Shown here: piece by piece, positions 7,074 through 16,400 of the stretch
Position numbering within the stretch: the stretch's first letter is position 1
Layout: each line of letters begins with the position of its first letter
NCBI GenBank assembly: GCA_964475385.1
Contig: CAYYWV010000042.1
Span: forward strand, 1-22,401
Direction: 5' to 3'
DNA: 22,401 bases
Source of the DNA: CAYYWV01 sp964475385
GTDB taxonomy: Bacteria; Pseudomonadota; Alphaproteobacteria; JAAXGF01
Translations under genes and position numbers: made by a program
The notes under the pieces: model-generated
Database searches by the model: none
Seen by the model: only the letters and a program-made list of their open reading frames with translations
What the model was told of the DNA's origin: nothing

Positions 7074-9313
7074 CACGCGGGGCGGACGAAGCTGCCCATC
7101 ACCTTCTTCTCGCCCGCCTTGTCGAAGGCGATCTCGAGCTTGTCGCCGTCGATGGCCAGGATCCGGCCGTAGCCGAACTTCTGGTGAAAGATGCGCGCGC
7201 CGACCGCGAAGTCGCCCGCCGATTGCGCGACCGGCGCATAGTCGACGGCCGGCGCGGCGCGCCGCCAGCGGCGCGGCCGCAGCTCGCCGCGGCCGTCGGC
7301 GACGAGATATGCTTCGCCGACGTCGGAAAGACCGCGGTAAAGGCCCGTCTCGACGATCCGCTCGACCGCCTCGTCGGGAAGCTCGTCGACGAAACGCGAG
7401 GGCAGGCTCGACTGCCACTGGTTGTAGACCCGGCGGTTGGCGGCGAACAGCACCCGCGCCCGCTTGCGCGCCCGGGTCAGCCCCACATAGGCGAGCCGGC
7501 GCTCCTCTTCGAGGCCCTTGGCGCCGTTCTCGTCGAGCGCGAGCTGGTGGGGGAACAGTCCTTCCTCCCAGCCGGGCAGGAACACGGTGTCGAACTCGAG
7601 CCCCTTGGCGGCGTGGAGCGTCATGATGCTGACCATCTCGCCGTCGGCCGCGTCGTCGGCGTCCATCACCAGGCTGACGTGCTCGAGAAAGCCGCCCAGG
7701 GTCTCGAACTCGGCGATCGCGCGGACGAGCTCCTTGAGGTTTTCGAGCCGGCCCGGGGCGGTCGGCGAGCGGTCTTTGCGCCACATCTCGGCGTAGCCCG
7801 ACTCGTCGAGCGCGATTTCGACCACCTCGGCGTGAGGCAGGGTTTCGAGAAGGCCGCGCCAGCGGTCGAAGGCGGCGAGCAGGTCGGCGAGCGCCTTGCG
7901 CGCCCGGGGCTTGAGCTCGTCGGTCTCGACCGCGACCCGCGCCGCCTGGGTGAGCGGCAGGTTCCCCGCCCGGGCGATCGCGTGCAGCACGTTGAGGCTC
8001 GCCTCGCCGAGCCCGCGCCGGGGCAGGTTCACGATGCGCTCGAAGGCGAGGTCGTCGGAGGGCTGGGCGATCACCCGCAGGTAAGCGACCGCGTCGCGGA
8101 TCTCCTGGCGCTCGTAGAAGCGCAAGCCCCCGATCACCCGGTAGGGCAGGCCGATGGTCATGAAGCGCTCCTCGAAGGCCCGGGTCTGGAAGCCCGCGCG
8201 GACCAGCACCGCCATCTCGCCGAGGCGCTCGCCGCGGCGGCGCAGGGCCTCGATCTCCTCGCCGACCACGCGGGCCTCCTCGTCGCCGTCCCAGACCCCG
8301 CGCACCACGACCTTCTCGCCCCCTTGCGCGTCGGTCCACAGCGTCTTGCCGAGCCGGCCTTCGTTGTGGGCGATCAGCGCCGAGGCGGCGTTCAGGATCG
8401 GCGCGGTCGAGCGATAGTTGCGTTCGAGCCGGATGACGGCGGCGCCCGGGAAGTCTTCCTCGAAGCGGAGGATGTTGCCGACCTCGGCCCCGCGCCAGCC
8501 GTAGATCGACTGGTCGTCGTCGCCGACGCAGCAGATGTTGCGGCGTCCTTGCGCGAGCAGCCTGAGCCACAGGTACTGGGCGACGTTGGTGTCCTGGTAC
8601 TCGTCGACCAGGATGTAGCGGAACCGGCGCTGCCAAGCGCCCAAGACCTCGGCGTCGCCGACGAAGATCGTCAGGCAGTGGAGCAAAAGGTCGCCGAAGT
8701 CGGCGGCGTTCAGGGTCTTGAGCCGCTCTTGATAGGCGCGGTAGAGCTCGGGCGCGCGGCCGTTGGCGAACTCGGCGCCCGGGGCCGCCGCGGCCTTGTC
8801 GGGGCCGAGGCCCCGGTCCTTCCAGCTTTGGATCTGGGTGAGAAGACCGCGCGGCGGCCAGCGCTTCTCGTCGACGCCTTCGGCGGCCATCACCTGGCGC
8901 AGAAGGCGAAGCTGGTCGTCGGTGTCGATGATCGTGAAGTCGGGCCTGAGGCCGACGATCTCGGCGTGGCGGCGCAACATCCGGGCGGCGATCGAATGAA
9001 AGGTGCCGAACCACAGCCCTTCGACCCCGCGTCCGATCAGCCGGGCGACGCGGCCGTTCATCTCGCGCGCCGCCTTGTTGGTGAAGGTCACGGCGAGGAT
9101 CTGGCCGGGATGCGCGCGCCCTGTGACCAGAAGATGGGCGATCCGCGTCGTCAGCACCCGGGTCTTGCCGGTGCCCGCGCCGGCGAGCACGAGGACCGGG
9201 CCCTCGGTGGTTTCGACCGCCTTGCGCTGGGCCTCGTTGAGCTGCGCGAGATAGGCGGGCTCTTGGGCCGGTTGAGGCGCGCCGGACGGGGCGCGATCGG
9301 AAAACCCAGTCAT
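7073..9313 (-). CDS. uvrD: ATP-dependent DNA helicase UvrD/PcrA
   Basis: A 746-residue superfamily 1A 3'-5' DNA helicase used in nucleotide-excision and mismatch repair and in clearing replication blocks. All helicase motifs are visible: Walker A GAGTGKT (45-51), TFTNKAAREM (Ia), DEYQDTN (237-243, motif II), GDDDQSIYGWRGA (III), ERNYRS (IV), SIMTLHAAKGLEFD (V) and EERRLAYVGLTRAR (VI). The C-terminus has the Tudor-like fold of PcrA/UvrD, around FHQKFGYGRIL and KKVMGSFV. The ATG lies 9 bp after the clc stop, with a weak GAGG Shine-Dalgarno inside that junction. The stop overlaps the prmA start. PcrA and UvrD cannot be separated confidently by eye. Confidence 0.95.
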   Translation of the reverse strand: MTGFSDRAPSGAPQPAQEPAYLAQLNEAQRKAVETTEGPVLVLAGAGTGKTRVLTTRIAHLLVTGRAHPGQILAVTFTNKAAREMNGRVARLIGRGVEGLWFGTFHSIAARMLRRHAEIVGLRPDFTIIDTDDQLRLLRQVMAAEGVDEKRWPPRGLLTQIQSWKDRGLGPDKAAAAPGAEFANGRAPELYRAYQERLKTLNAADFGDLLLHCLTIFVGDAEVLGAWQRRFRYILVDEYQDTNVAQYLWLRLLAQGRRNICCVGDDDQSIYGWRGAEVGNILRFEEDFPGAAVIRLERNYRSTAPILNAASALIAHNEGRLGKTLWTDAQGGEKVVVRGVWDGDEEARVVGEEIEALRRRGERLGEMAVLVRAGFQTRAFEERFMTIGLPYRVIGGLRFYERQEIRDAVAYLRVIAQPSDDLAFERIVNLPRRGLGEASLNVLHAIARAGNLPLTQAARVAVETDELKPRARKALADLLAAFDRWRGLLETLPHAEVVEIALDESGYAEMWRKDRSPTAPGRLENLKELVRAIAEFETLGGFLEHVSLVMDADDAADGEMVSIMTLHAAKGLEFDTVFLPGWEEGLFPHQLALDENGAKGLEEERRLAYVGLTRARKRARVLFAANRRVYNQWQSSLPSRFVDELPDEAVERIVETGLYRGLSDVGEAYLVADGRGELRPRRWRRAAPAVDYAPVAQSAGDFAVGARIFHQKFGYGRILAIDGDKLEIAFDKAGEKKVMGSFVRPA

Positions 9314-9322
9314 AATGCGGCC

Positions 9323-10861
9323 TCATGCACGATAGGCGTTGAACTCGTCGACCACCGTGTTGCCGATGTCCTCCTTCGAGATCACGCCGACGATGTCTCC
9401 GGTCCGGGGCACGCCGCGGCAGGTCTTCTTGATGACGAGCGCATTGCCGACCCGGTGCCGGGACATGCGTTTCAGGGTCTCGAACACGGTGTCGCTTTCG
9501 CGCAAGAGCGTGAACCCGCCCTCGGCGACCTCGCCCAAGGTGGTGCGCGCCTCGATCCCGTCAAGCGCATAGAGGCTTCGGTCGAGCCGCAGCACCGCGA
9601 CGATTCGGTCGCCGTCGGTCAAGACCACGTGCCGGGTCGCCTTTTCTTTCAGGGACTCGATCGCCTCGCTCAGAAGGGTCGTCTCGGGCAGCACCGCGAA
9701 CTCGGTGTCCATGATCTCGTTGGCGTGGCGGACGAGGAACATGTTGCTGTGCCGCTCTTTCGGGATCTTCACGCCGCGGCGCGCGAGCTTGATCGTGTAG
9801 ATGTTTTCGAACGAAAGCACGCGGCGGACCCCGACCGCGATCGCCACCGCGATGACGATCGGAACCATGATATTGTAGTCCCGCGTCATCTCGAAGATCA
9901 TCACGGCCGCGGTCAGCGCGGCCCCCGTCGCGCCCGAGACCACGCCGGCCATGCCGATCATGGCGAACTCGGCCACTGCGAACGAGCCGTCGGGAACCAG
10001 ATCGGCTATCAACGCGCCCCAGGCGCCGCCGAGCGTCGCTCCCAGCATCAGCGAAGGCGAGAACACGCCGCCCGAAGAGCCTGAGGCGAGGCTCGTCGTG
10101 GTCGCGAACAGCTTGGCGACGAAGATCAGGGCGAGAAGCGAAAGGTCGGTCAGGTGGCGCTGCAAAATGGACTGGATGGTCGCGTAGCCGACGCCTTCGA
10201 TGAAGTAGTGGCCGTAAAAGCGGAACAGGGCGTACATCGCCGCGCCGACGAACGTCATCCCGATCGCGTGGCGAACATAGTCGTTGACCGGAATGCGCTC
10301 GAACAGATCCTCCATGAAGCTCAAGAGCCGGACGAAGGCCCAGGATGCGACGCCGCACAGAACCCCGAGGCCGGCGGCGGCGAACAAGACCGTCGCGCTC
10401 ACCATCTCGAGGCCGGTCAGCTCGGGGATCGGCACGATGAACGCAGGTTGCAGCCCGAGGAAGAGCCGCCCGATATAGGTCGCCGTGGCGGTCGAGATCA
10501 CCACCGGCACGAAAGTCCGGGTGCTGACCTCGGGCAGCATCAGCTCGATCGCGAACATCACGCCGCCGAGCGGGGTGTTGAAGGTCGCCGCGATCCCGGC
10601 CCCGGCCCCGGCCGCGACCAACGTGATGCACTGCCAGGGCGCAAGCCGGAGCCACTGCCCGATGGTCGAGCCGACCGAGGAGCCGATCTGGATGATCGGC
10701 CCTTCGCGCCCCACCGCCGCGCCGCTGCCGATCGCGAGCGCCGAAGCCAACGCCTTGACCAGGGCGACGATCGGGCGGATGCGCCCTTCGCGGTAATAGA
10801 TTGCGTAAATGACCTCGGGCACGCCGTGGCCGCGCGCCTCGGGCGCGAAGGTGCGGACCAG
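9323..10861 (-). CDS. ClC-family chloride channel/transporter with CBS pair, 5' end lost in gap
   Basis: An inner-membrane ClC anion channel or transporter, of which 512 residues are visible up to the N gap. From the gap it reads through ARGHGVPEV, then GREGPIIQIGSSVG with the gating glutamate, then FNTPLGGVMFAIE. The SGSSGGVFSPSLMLGA and GATGAALTAAVMIFEMT helices follow, then the ENIYTIKL segment with the central tyrosine. Two CBS domains occupy the last ~130 residues. The proton-pathway glutamate of E. coli ClC (Glu203) aligns with Leu here (AIELM against IIEEM), so it may be a channel or an atypical exchanger. The selectivity Ser of GSGIP is His here. About 100 N-terminal residues expected for the family are missing. 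It is probably the first gene of the clc-uvrD-prmA operon. Confidence 0.9.
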   Translation of the reverse strand: MVRTFAPEARGHGVPEVIYAIYYREGRIRPIVALVKALASALAIGSGAAVGREGPIIQIGSSVGSTIGQWLRLAPWQCITLVAAGAGAGIAATFNTPLGGVMFAIELMLPEVSTRTFVPVVISTATATYIGRLFLGLQPAFIVPIPELTGLEMVSATVLFAAAGLGVLCGVASWAFVRLLSFMEDLFERIPVNDYVRHAIGMTFVGAAMYALFRFYGHYFIEGVGYATIQSILQRHLTDLSLLALIFVAKLFATTTSLASGSSGGVFSPSLMLGATLGGAWGALIADLVPDGSFAVAEFAMIGMAGVVSGATGAALTAAVMIFEMTRDYNIMVPIVIAVAIAVGVRRVLSFENIYTIKLARRGVKIPKERHSNMFLVRHANEIMDTEFAVLPETTLLSEAIESLKEKATRHVVLTDGDRIVAVLRLDRSLYALDGIEARTTLGEVAEGGFTLLRESDTVFETLKRMSRHRVGNALVIKKTCRGVPRTGDIVGVISKEDIGNTVVDEFNAYRA

Positions 10862-10961
10862 NNNNNNNNNNNNNNNNNNNNNNNNNNNNNNNNNNNNNNN
10901 NNNNNNNNNNNNNNNNNNNNNNNNNNNNNNNNNNNNNNNNNNNNNNNNNNNNNNNNNNNNN
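10862..10961. other. Assembly gap (100 N)
   Basis: A run of exactly 100 N, the customary placeholder for a scaffold gap of unknown size. It cuts the 5' part of the clc gene. The true missing length is likely several hundred bases, because the ClC family needs about 100 more N-terminal residues before the GHGVP motif. Confidence 0.98.
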
Positions 10962-11060
10962 TTCCGTTGTTGCTATCTCTTTCATGTCTATATTTCTTCG
11001 TCTAAAGCGGGCATTCTTCTAATGCCTTATGCGTGGCTGTGTCGTATCCACCCGCGTTCC
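10962..11060. other. AT-rich stretch next to the gap
   Basis: The first ~80 bases after the gap are only about 42% G+C by my count, against roughly 70% for the rest of the window. On the minus strand an ATG at 10985, preceded by GAAGAAATATAGAC, opens the frame MKEIATTE into the gap. This could be the true start of clc (the frame differs from clc across 100 N, but the gap size is arbitrary), the start of another gene, or foreign sequence joined by scaffolding. No complete gene is visible between here and the thioesterase stop at 11110. Confidence 0.5.
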
Positions 11061-11109
11061 CCAATGTGGACGCCTTGATCCGTTGCGTCAAACCCATTGC
11101 CGGCCGGCC

Positions 11110-11607
11110 TCAGCCCGGCTTGGCGCGGCCGGCGGAAAGGCCGATCACCCGGCCGACCTCGGGCGGGCGGGGAAGCGCGGCGTGGGCCTCGCTGAGCGCG
11201 GCGAGCCGTTCGGCGATGTCGTCGGGAAAGGGAGCCGCGCGTCGGGCGTTCATGTCGACGTGGATGCTTAGCCACTCGCCGGTGGCGGCGAGCCAGCCTT
11301 CGGTCCCGTGGTGCATGTGGTGGATGTAGTGAAGGCGTTTGGAATCGAACCCGAGAAGCTGGGTCGTCACCCGCAAGGGATCGCCCGCCCGCAGCTCGCG
11401 CTGGTAGGTCACATGGGCCTCGAGCGCGAACAGGGACATTCCGCGCGCCTTAACATAAGTCTCGTCGGCGCCGATGAAGGCGAAGAAGGCGTCGGTCGCC
11501 CAATCGAAGGCGAGGACGTAGTAGGCGACGTTCATGTGGCCGTTGTAGTCGATCCACTCGGGCCGAACCGCGCCTTGGTAAAGGCGAAGAGGGGCATCGA
11601 TGGTCAT
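11110..11607 (-). CDS. Hotdog-fold acyl-CoA thioesterase (4HBT-like)
   Basis: A 165-residue single-domain hotdog thioesterase, likely cytoplasmic and hydrolysing an acyl-CoA. The family signature is near the N-terminus: WIDYNGHMNVAYYVLAFDWATD, with the catalytic-type Asp in DYNGHMN. Next come the central strand region ALEAHVTYQRELRAGDPL and a closing strand, ATGEWLSIHVDM. The resemblance is to YbgC/FadM-like proteins, including thioesterases linked to carnitine or betaine metabolism, but the substrate cannot be read from sequence. The ATG at 11607 faces a divergent flavoprotein gene across 110 bp. The last ~20 residues after GRVIGL are low in complexity. Confidence 0.88.
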   Translation of the reverse strand: MTIDAPLRLYQGAVRPEWIDYNGHMNVAYYVLAFDWATDAFFAFIGADETYVKARGMSLFALEAHVTYQRELRAGDPLRVTTQLLGFDSKRLHYIHHMHHGTEGWLAATGEWLSIHVDMNARRAAPFPDDIAERLAALSEAHAALPRPPEVGRVIGLSAGRAKPG

Positions 11608-11717
11608 GCGCCCGGTTCCGTGTCGTCGATGATGGCGTGTCGACGGCGGCGTGTTGCCGCACCGCCGCCGCCGCCTTACCCTAGTTGGCGGGTCAGGGTC
11701 AACGGAGAAGGGAAGCG

Positions 11718-13103
11718 ATGAACGCGCGGGGGATGAACGCAGGCGAGGCGATAGCGGAACTTCGCGCGCTTTTGGGCGGCCGCCTTTCGACCGCGGAGGC
11801 TGTGCGCGCGCACCACGGCGACGACGTTTCCTACCACGCGGGCCACGCCCCCGATGCGGTCGTCTTTCCCGAATCGACCGACGAGGTCGCGCAGGTCGTC
11901 TCGATCTGCGCGCGCCACCGCGTGCCGGTCATCCCTTACGGAACCGGCACCTCGCTCGAAGGCCATATCGCGGCGCTCGCGGGCGGGGTGTGCATCGACC
12001 TCTCGGGGCTCAACCGGGTTCTCGCGATCAACCCCGAGGACATGGACGCCACCGTCGAGGCCGGGGTCACGCGCAAGACCCTGAATCGCGAGCTCCGCGC
12101 GACCGGCCTGTTCTTTCCGGTCGATCCCGGGGCCGACGCCTCGCTCGGCGGCATGGCGGCGACGCGGGCCTCGGGGACCAACGCGGTCCGCTACGGCACC
12201 ATGCGCGAGAACGTGCTCGCGCTTACGGTGGTGCTCGCCGACGGCCGCGTGATCCGCACCGCGCGCCGCGCCCGCAAGTCGGCGGCCGGTTACGACCTCA
12301 CCCGGCTGTTCGTGGGCTCGGAGGGGACGCTCGGCGTGATCACAGAACTCACGCTCAGGCTCTATGGCATTCCCGAAGCGATCTCGGCCGCGGTCTGCCC
12401 GTTCCCGACCATCGAGGCCGCGGCGAAAGCCGTGGTCGCCACCATCCAGGCCGGCGTGCCGGTGGCGCGGATCGAGCTTCTCGACGCGCTCACGATGGAG
12501 GCCGTCAACAAGTACTCGAAGCTCGACTACGCGGTCGCGCCGACCCTGTTCTTCGAGTTCCACGGCTCGGCCGCGAGCGTGGCCGAGCAGGCCGAGACCG
12601 TGCGCGGGCTCGCCGCCGAGTTCGGCGCCGGCGACTTCTCCTGGGCGACGCGGGCGGAGGACCGGGCGCGGCTGTGGCAGGCGCGGCACGACGCCTACTT
12701 CGCGACCCTTGCGCTCAAGCCCGGCAAGAAGGGCTTCGCCACCGACGTTTGCGTGCCGATCTCGCGGCTCGCCGAGTGCATCGAGGAGACCCAGAAGGAT
12801 CTCGCCGAATCGACGGTCCTTGCTCCGCTCGTCGGCCATGTCGGCGACGGCAACTTCCACCTTGTCTTCCTGATCGACCCGGACGACGAGGCCGAGCTCG
12901 CCGAGGCCAAGCGGCTGAACGAGCGCATGGTCATGCGCGCGCTCGCCATGGACGGCACCTGCACCGGCGAGCACGGGGTCGGCTACGGCAAGATCGATTT
13001 CCTACAGGCCGAGCACGGCGAGGCGCTCGCCGTGATGCGCGCGATCAAGCGCACGCTCGATCCAGACAATCTGATGAATCCGGGAAAAGTGATCCGGCTC
13101 TGA
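11718..13103 (+). CDS. FAD-linked D-lactate/glycolate dehydrogenase-type oxidoreductase
   Basis: A 461-residue flavoprotein of the VAO/PCMH family, related to D-lactate dehydrogenase (cytochrome) and GlcD, oxidising a 2-hydroxyacid to a 2-oxoacid. The FAD-binding domain has VIPYGTGTSLEGH (about 71-83), PGADASLGGMAATRASGTNA and GSEGTLGVITELTLRLYG. The C-terminal domain has HVGDGNFHLVF, GTCTGEHGVGYGK and LMNPGKV, which supply substrate and flavin contacts. ATG 11718 is chosen because GGAGAAGGGAAG lies just upstream; the frame is open 11 codons further. No GlcE or GlcF subunit is adjacent, which favours the single-subunit D-lactate dehydrogenase type. It converges on the DUF4169 gene with a 17-bp gap. 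Confidence 0.9.
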   Translation: MNARGMNAGEAIAELRALLGGRLSTAEAVRAHHGDDVSYHAGHAPDAVVFPESTDEVAQVVSICARHRVPVIPYGTGTSLEGHIAALAGGVCIDLSGLNRVLAINPEDMDATVEAGVTRKTLNRELRATGLFFPVDPGADASLGGMAATRASGTNAVRYGTMRENVLALTVVLADGRVIRTARRARKSAAGYDLTRLFVGSEGTLGVITELTLRLYGIPEAISAAVCPFPTIEAAAKAVVATIQAGVPVARIELLDALTMEAVNKYSKLDYAVAPTLFFEFHGSAASVAEQAETVRGLAAEFGAGDFSWATRAEDRARLWQARHDAYFATLALKPGKKGFATDVCVPISRLAECIEETQKDLAESTVLAPLVGHVGDGNFHLVFLIDPDDEAELAEAKRLNERMVMRALAMDGTCTGEHGVGYGKIDFLQAEHGEALAVMRAIKRTLDPDNLMNPGKVIRL

Positions 13104-13120
13104 GGTGCGGAGCGCCGGCC

Positions 13121-13315
13121 TCAGACGTCGTCCTTGGGGCCGCCGTCGATGCGCTTGCCGTCGAGCTCGCGCCGCTGGCGCTCGCTTTCCCGCCGGTTCA
13201 CGTCGCGCTCGGTCCGCGTGCGGCCGGCGCGCGCCCGGGCCTCGCGGGCCCGACGCTCGGCCCGCTCGCGCTCGCGCTGCTTGCGATACCGGCTCAGATT
13301 AATTACATCTCCCAT
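13121..13315 (-). CDS. DUF4169 family small basic protein
   Basis: A 64-residue, highly charged protein beginning MGDVINLSRYRKQRERERA and continuing with an Arg/Glu-rich helix and the conserved RTRTERD segment. It ends near LDGKRIDGGPKDDV. This is the DUF4169 pattern, a family of unknown function that I know mainly from alphaproteobacteria, often near fumC and a ribbon-helix-helix gene. ATG 13315 is preferred over TTG 13321 because the family begins MGDVINL. Here it is separated from fumC and RHH by the oppositely oriented asmA-like gene. Confidence 0.85.
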   Translation of the reverse strand: MGDVINLSRYRKQRERERAERRAREARARAGRTRTERDVNRRESERQRRELDGKRIDGGPKDDV

Positions 13316-13378
13316 GTCCAAGCCCCGTAGAGCGGCCGCGACGCGCCCTTCGATCGATTTCGTTTGCGGCGGCGTCCT

Positions 13379-13400
13379 CGAAAATTAGCTTAGCGAAAAT
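13379..13400. repeat. Short direct repeat CGAAAAT x2
   Basis: CGAAAAT occurs at 13379-13385 and 13394-13400, spaced 15 bp start to start, around TAGCTTAG. It lies in the divergent DUF4169/asmA intergenic region and is locally AT-rich, so it may mark a promoter or regulator site. Function is unknown. Confidence 0.3.
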
Positions 13401-13447
13401 GACCGGACGTGCAAGTGATCGCAGCCCAGCGCCATGACAGCCTTTAG

Positions 13448-13462
13448 AGCCCGGTCCGGGCT
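13448..13462. promoter_or_regulatory. 15-bp palindrome upstream of the AsmA-family gene
   Basis: AGCCCGGTCCGGGCT is a perfect palindrome with 7-bp arms around one central base, 27 bp before the GTG start of the AsmA-family gene. It could be an operator or fold in the leader RNA. It has no U-run and is not a terminator for an upstream gene on the plus strand. Confidence 0.3.
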
Positions 13463-13489
13463 GAGCGGATATTGCGCCGGGAGCGCCGC

Positions 13490-16400
13490 GTGAAGAAGCT
13501 CGCCCTTGTTATCGTTGCGCTCGTCGTTCTCGTCATCGGCGCTGCGCTCGCCGCGCCCTTCTTGGTCGACCTCAACGACTATCGGGGCGAGATCGCCGCC
13601 CGCCTCAAGGCGGCGACGGGACGCGACATCGCGATCGACGGCCCGATCGAGCTTGCGCTTCTGCCGGCGCCGACGATCAAGGTCAACCGGGTCCGGGTGG
13701 CCAATGTCGCCGGGGCGTCGACGCCCGACTTCCTGCGTCTCGGCGCGCTCGAAGCGCGGATCGCGCTGATGCCGTTGTTCCGGCTCGCGCTCAGGGTCGA
13801 AAGCCTCGCCCTCGTTGCGCCGACGCTCGAGCTCGAGACCCTCGCCGACGGGCGGGTGAACTGGCGGTTCGAAAGAGGGCGTCTCGAAGGCGCGGCCGGG
13901 GGCGCGCCGTCCTCCGCCGCGCCCGGCGCGGAGACGGGCGGCGGGCCCGGCGCGGCGGTCCGCCTCGACCGGGTGACCGTGCGCGACGGGGTGGTGATCT
14001 GGCGCGACGCGCGCACGGGCCGGATCGAGCGCATCGCCGGCATCGACCTGGTCGCCGACGCCCGTTCGCTCGCCGGGCCGTTCCGCGCCGAAGGCCGCTT
14101 CGTCGCCCGCGGCGCGCCGTTCGCCTTCAAGCTCGCGGTCGGCGCGCTGTCCGGCGCGCCGTTCCCGGTCTCGGTCGAGCTCGGCCTCGCCGATGCGGGC
14201 GCGACGGTCTCGTTCGCGGGCTCGTTGTCCGCGCCCCGGGCCGACGCCGAGCTGCGCGGCAAGCTCGACGCCAAGGGCGGCTCGCTCGCCCGAATGCTCG
14301 CGGCGTTCGGCGGCGCGGGCGCTCCGGCTGCGCTCGACCGGCCCTTCTCGTTCACCGGAACGGTGAACGGGTCGGCGCGCGCGCTCGCCGTCGACAAGAT
14401 CGCCTTCGAGATCGACGGGCTCCAGGGGACCGGCGCGGTCAACGCGGTGCTCGAAGGCGCGCCGCGTTACGATATCGCGCTCGCTTTTTCGCGCCTCGAC
14501 CTCGACCGGCTGCTCGCCGGCCGCGCCGCCTCGGATGGGGGCGCTGCGGACCGACAAGGACGAGAAGCGGCGACGCCCGCCAACGCCGGCGCAGACGCAG
14601 CGTCCGCCGCGGGCGGGTTCGCGTTGCCCGCAGGGGTGACGGCGAGCCTGGACGCCCGCGCCAACGCGGTCATCTACAACGGGGCCGTGATTCGCCAGGC
14701 CCAGCTCTCGGCCGGTCTCGCCGACGGGATTCTGACCATTCAGGAGGCCTCCGCGCTGCTGCCCGGCGGCTCCGACGTGACCGTCTTCGGCAGTTTCGAT
14801 GCGGCGAACGGCCAACCTCACTTCGCCGGCCAGGTCGAGGCCTCGTCCGACAACCTGCGCGCGGTGCTCGACTGGCTCAAGCTGCCGCCGCCGCCGGTGC
14901 CCGCCGACCGGCTGCGCAAGCTCAGCCTGTCGAGCAAGCTCGACGTCACGCCCGCGCTCGCCCGCATCTCGGCGCTGGATCTCAGGATCGACCTGTCGCG
15001 GATCACCGGCGGCGTCAACGTCGCGCTCGGCCCTCGGTTCGCCTTTAACGCGATCGTCAGCCTCGACCGGCTCAATCTCGACGGCTATCTCCCGGCCGGG
15101 CTTCCGGCTGCGGCCGAAGGCGCGGCCTCTGGAGCCGAGGCCGCCGCCCCGACGGGACAAGAGACGGCTGCGGCCGGCGGCGCGCCGGCGGCGAACCCCT
15201 TCGCGGCCCTTCTCGCCTTCGACGGCGAGCTCAAGGCCCGGGTCGGCCAGCTCGTCTATCGCGGCGTGCCGATCAAAGGGCTCGCCGTAGACGCCGGTCT
15301 CATCGGCGGCAAGCTGACCTTGCGCGGCCTCGCCTTCGAGGACTTCGCGGGCGCGCGCGGCGCGCTCAACGGCAAGCTCGACGCCAAGGCGCGCGCCTTC
15401 GACGTGACCTATGGGATCGACGCCGCCGACGCCGACCGGCTCGCCCGCGCGTTCGGGATCGAGGCGGCCAAGGCGCTCGGCGCGCTCAAGGCCCACGGGC
15501 GGGTCCGGGGAAGCGCGGACACGGCGACGCTCGATGCGCGCTTTTTGCTCGACGGACTCAGAGCGTCGGTTTCGGGCTCGGTCTCGGACGTCGATCGCGC
15601 GCCGAAGGTCGACCTCGCCGTCGATCTCGCCGGCGACGACCTGCCGCGAAGCGCCAAACGCTTCGGCCTGCCCATCGCCATGTCGGCGTCCGCGGCCAGG
15701 GCCTTCCGCATCAAGGGCAAGATCGAGGGCGGGGCCGAGCGGCTCGCGCTTCGGCTCGCGCTCGCCGCGGCCGGGGGGAAAGCGCGCCTCGACGGGATCG
15801 CGATCCAGCTCGATCGCGCGCCAAGCTACGATTTCGCGTTGAGCCTCGACCACGACGACTTCGCGGCGCTCGCCGCCGCCTTTTCGCCCGCCGCCGCGCC
15901 GCCGCCTTCGTCGCTGGGGGCTCTTCACCTCGGCGCGCGGGTCACCGGCGATCTCGTCAAGGCGCGGATCAGCGACTTCGACCTTTCCGTCGGGACCGAC
16001 CGGGTGCAGGGCGAGGGGACCGCGACATGGGCCGGGCCGCGGCCGCGGATCGACGCCGCGCTCACGGCGGGCGAGATTGCGCTCGATCCCTTTTTGGCCC
16101 CGGCGGCGGCGCGGCCCCCGGCCGGGGGCGGCGAGAGCGGCGGCGCGGCCGGCGCGCCCGCGGAGGAAGCGAAGGGGCCTTCCAAACGCTGGTCGCGCGA
16201 GCCGCTCGACCTCGACGTCCTGCGAACCTTCGACGGGCGCGTCACGCTCGACGCCAAGGCGCTCAGTCTCGGCGCTTATCGTTTCGACGAGGCCACGCTG
16301 GCGCTCGCCATCGAAGACGGCGAAGTCACGATCGAGAAGCTCGCGGGCAAGCTGTTCGGCGCGTCCGCCGCCGTCACCGGCCGACTCGCCGCGACCGAGA

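Noticed and set aside
7184..10084. A 966-codon open frame on the plus strand across uvrD and clc
   Set aside because: Antisense to two clearly recognised genes, with no motif and a composition typical of antisense high-GC reading.
10962..10985. MKEIATTE as a confirmed start of clc
   Set aside because: It is out of frame across the stated 100 N and only eight codons are visible, so it was kept as a possibility only.
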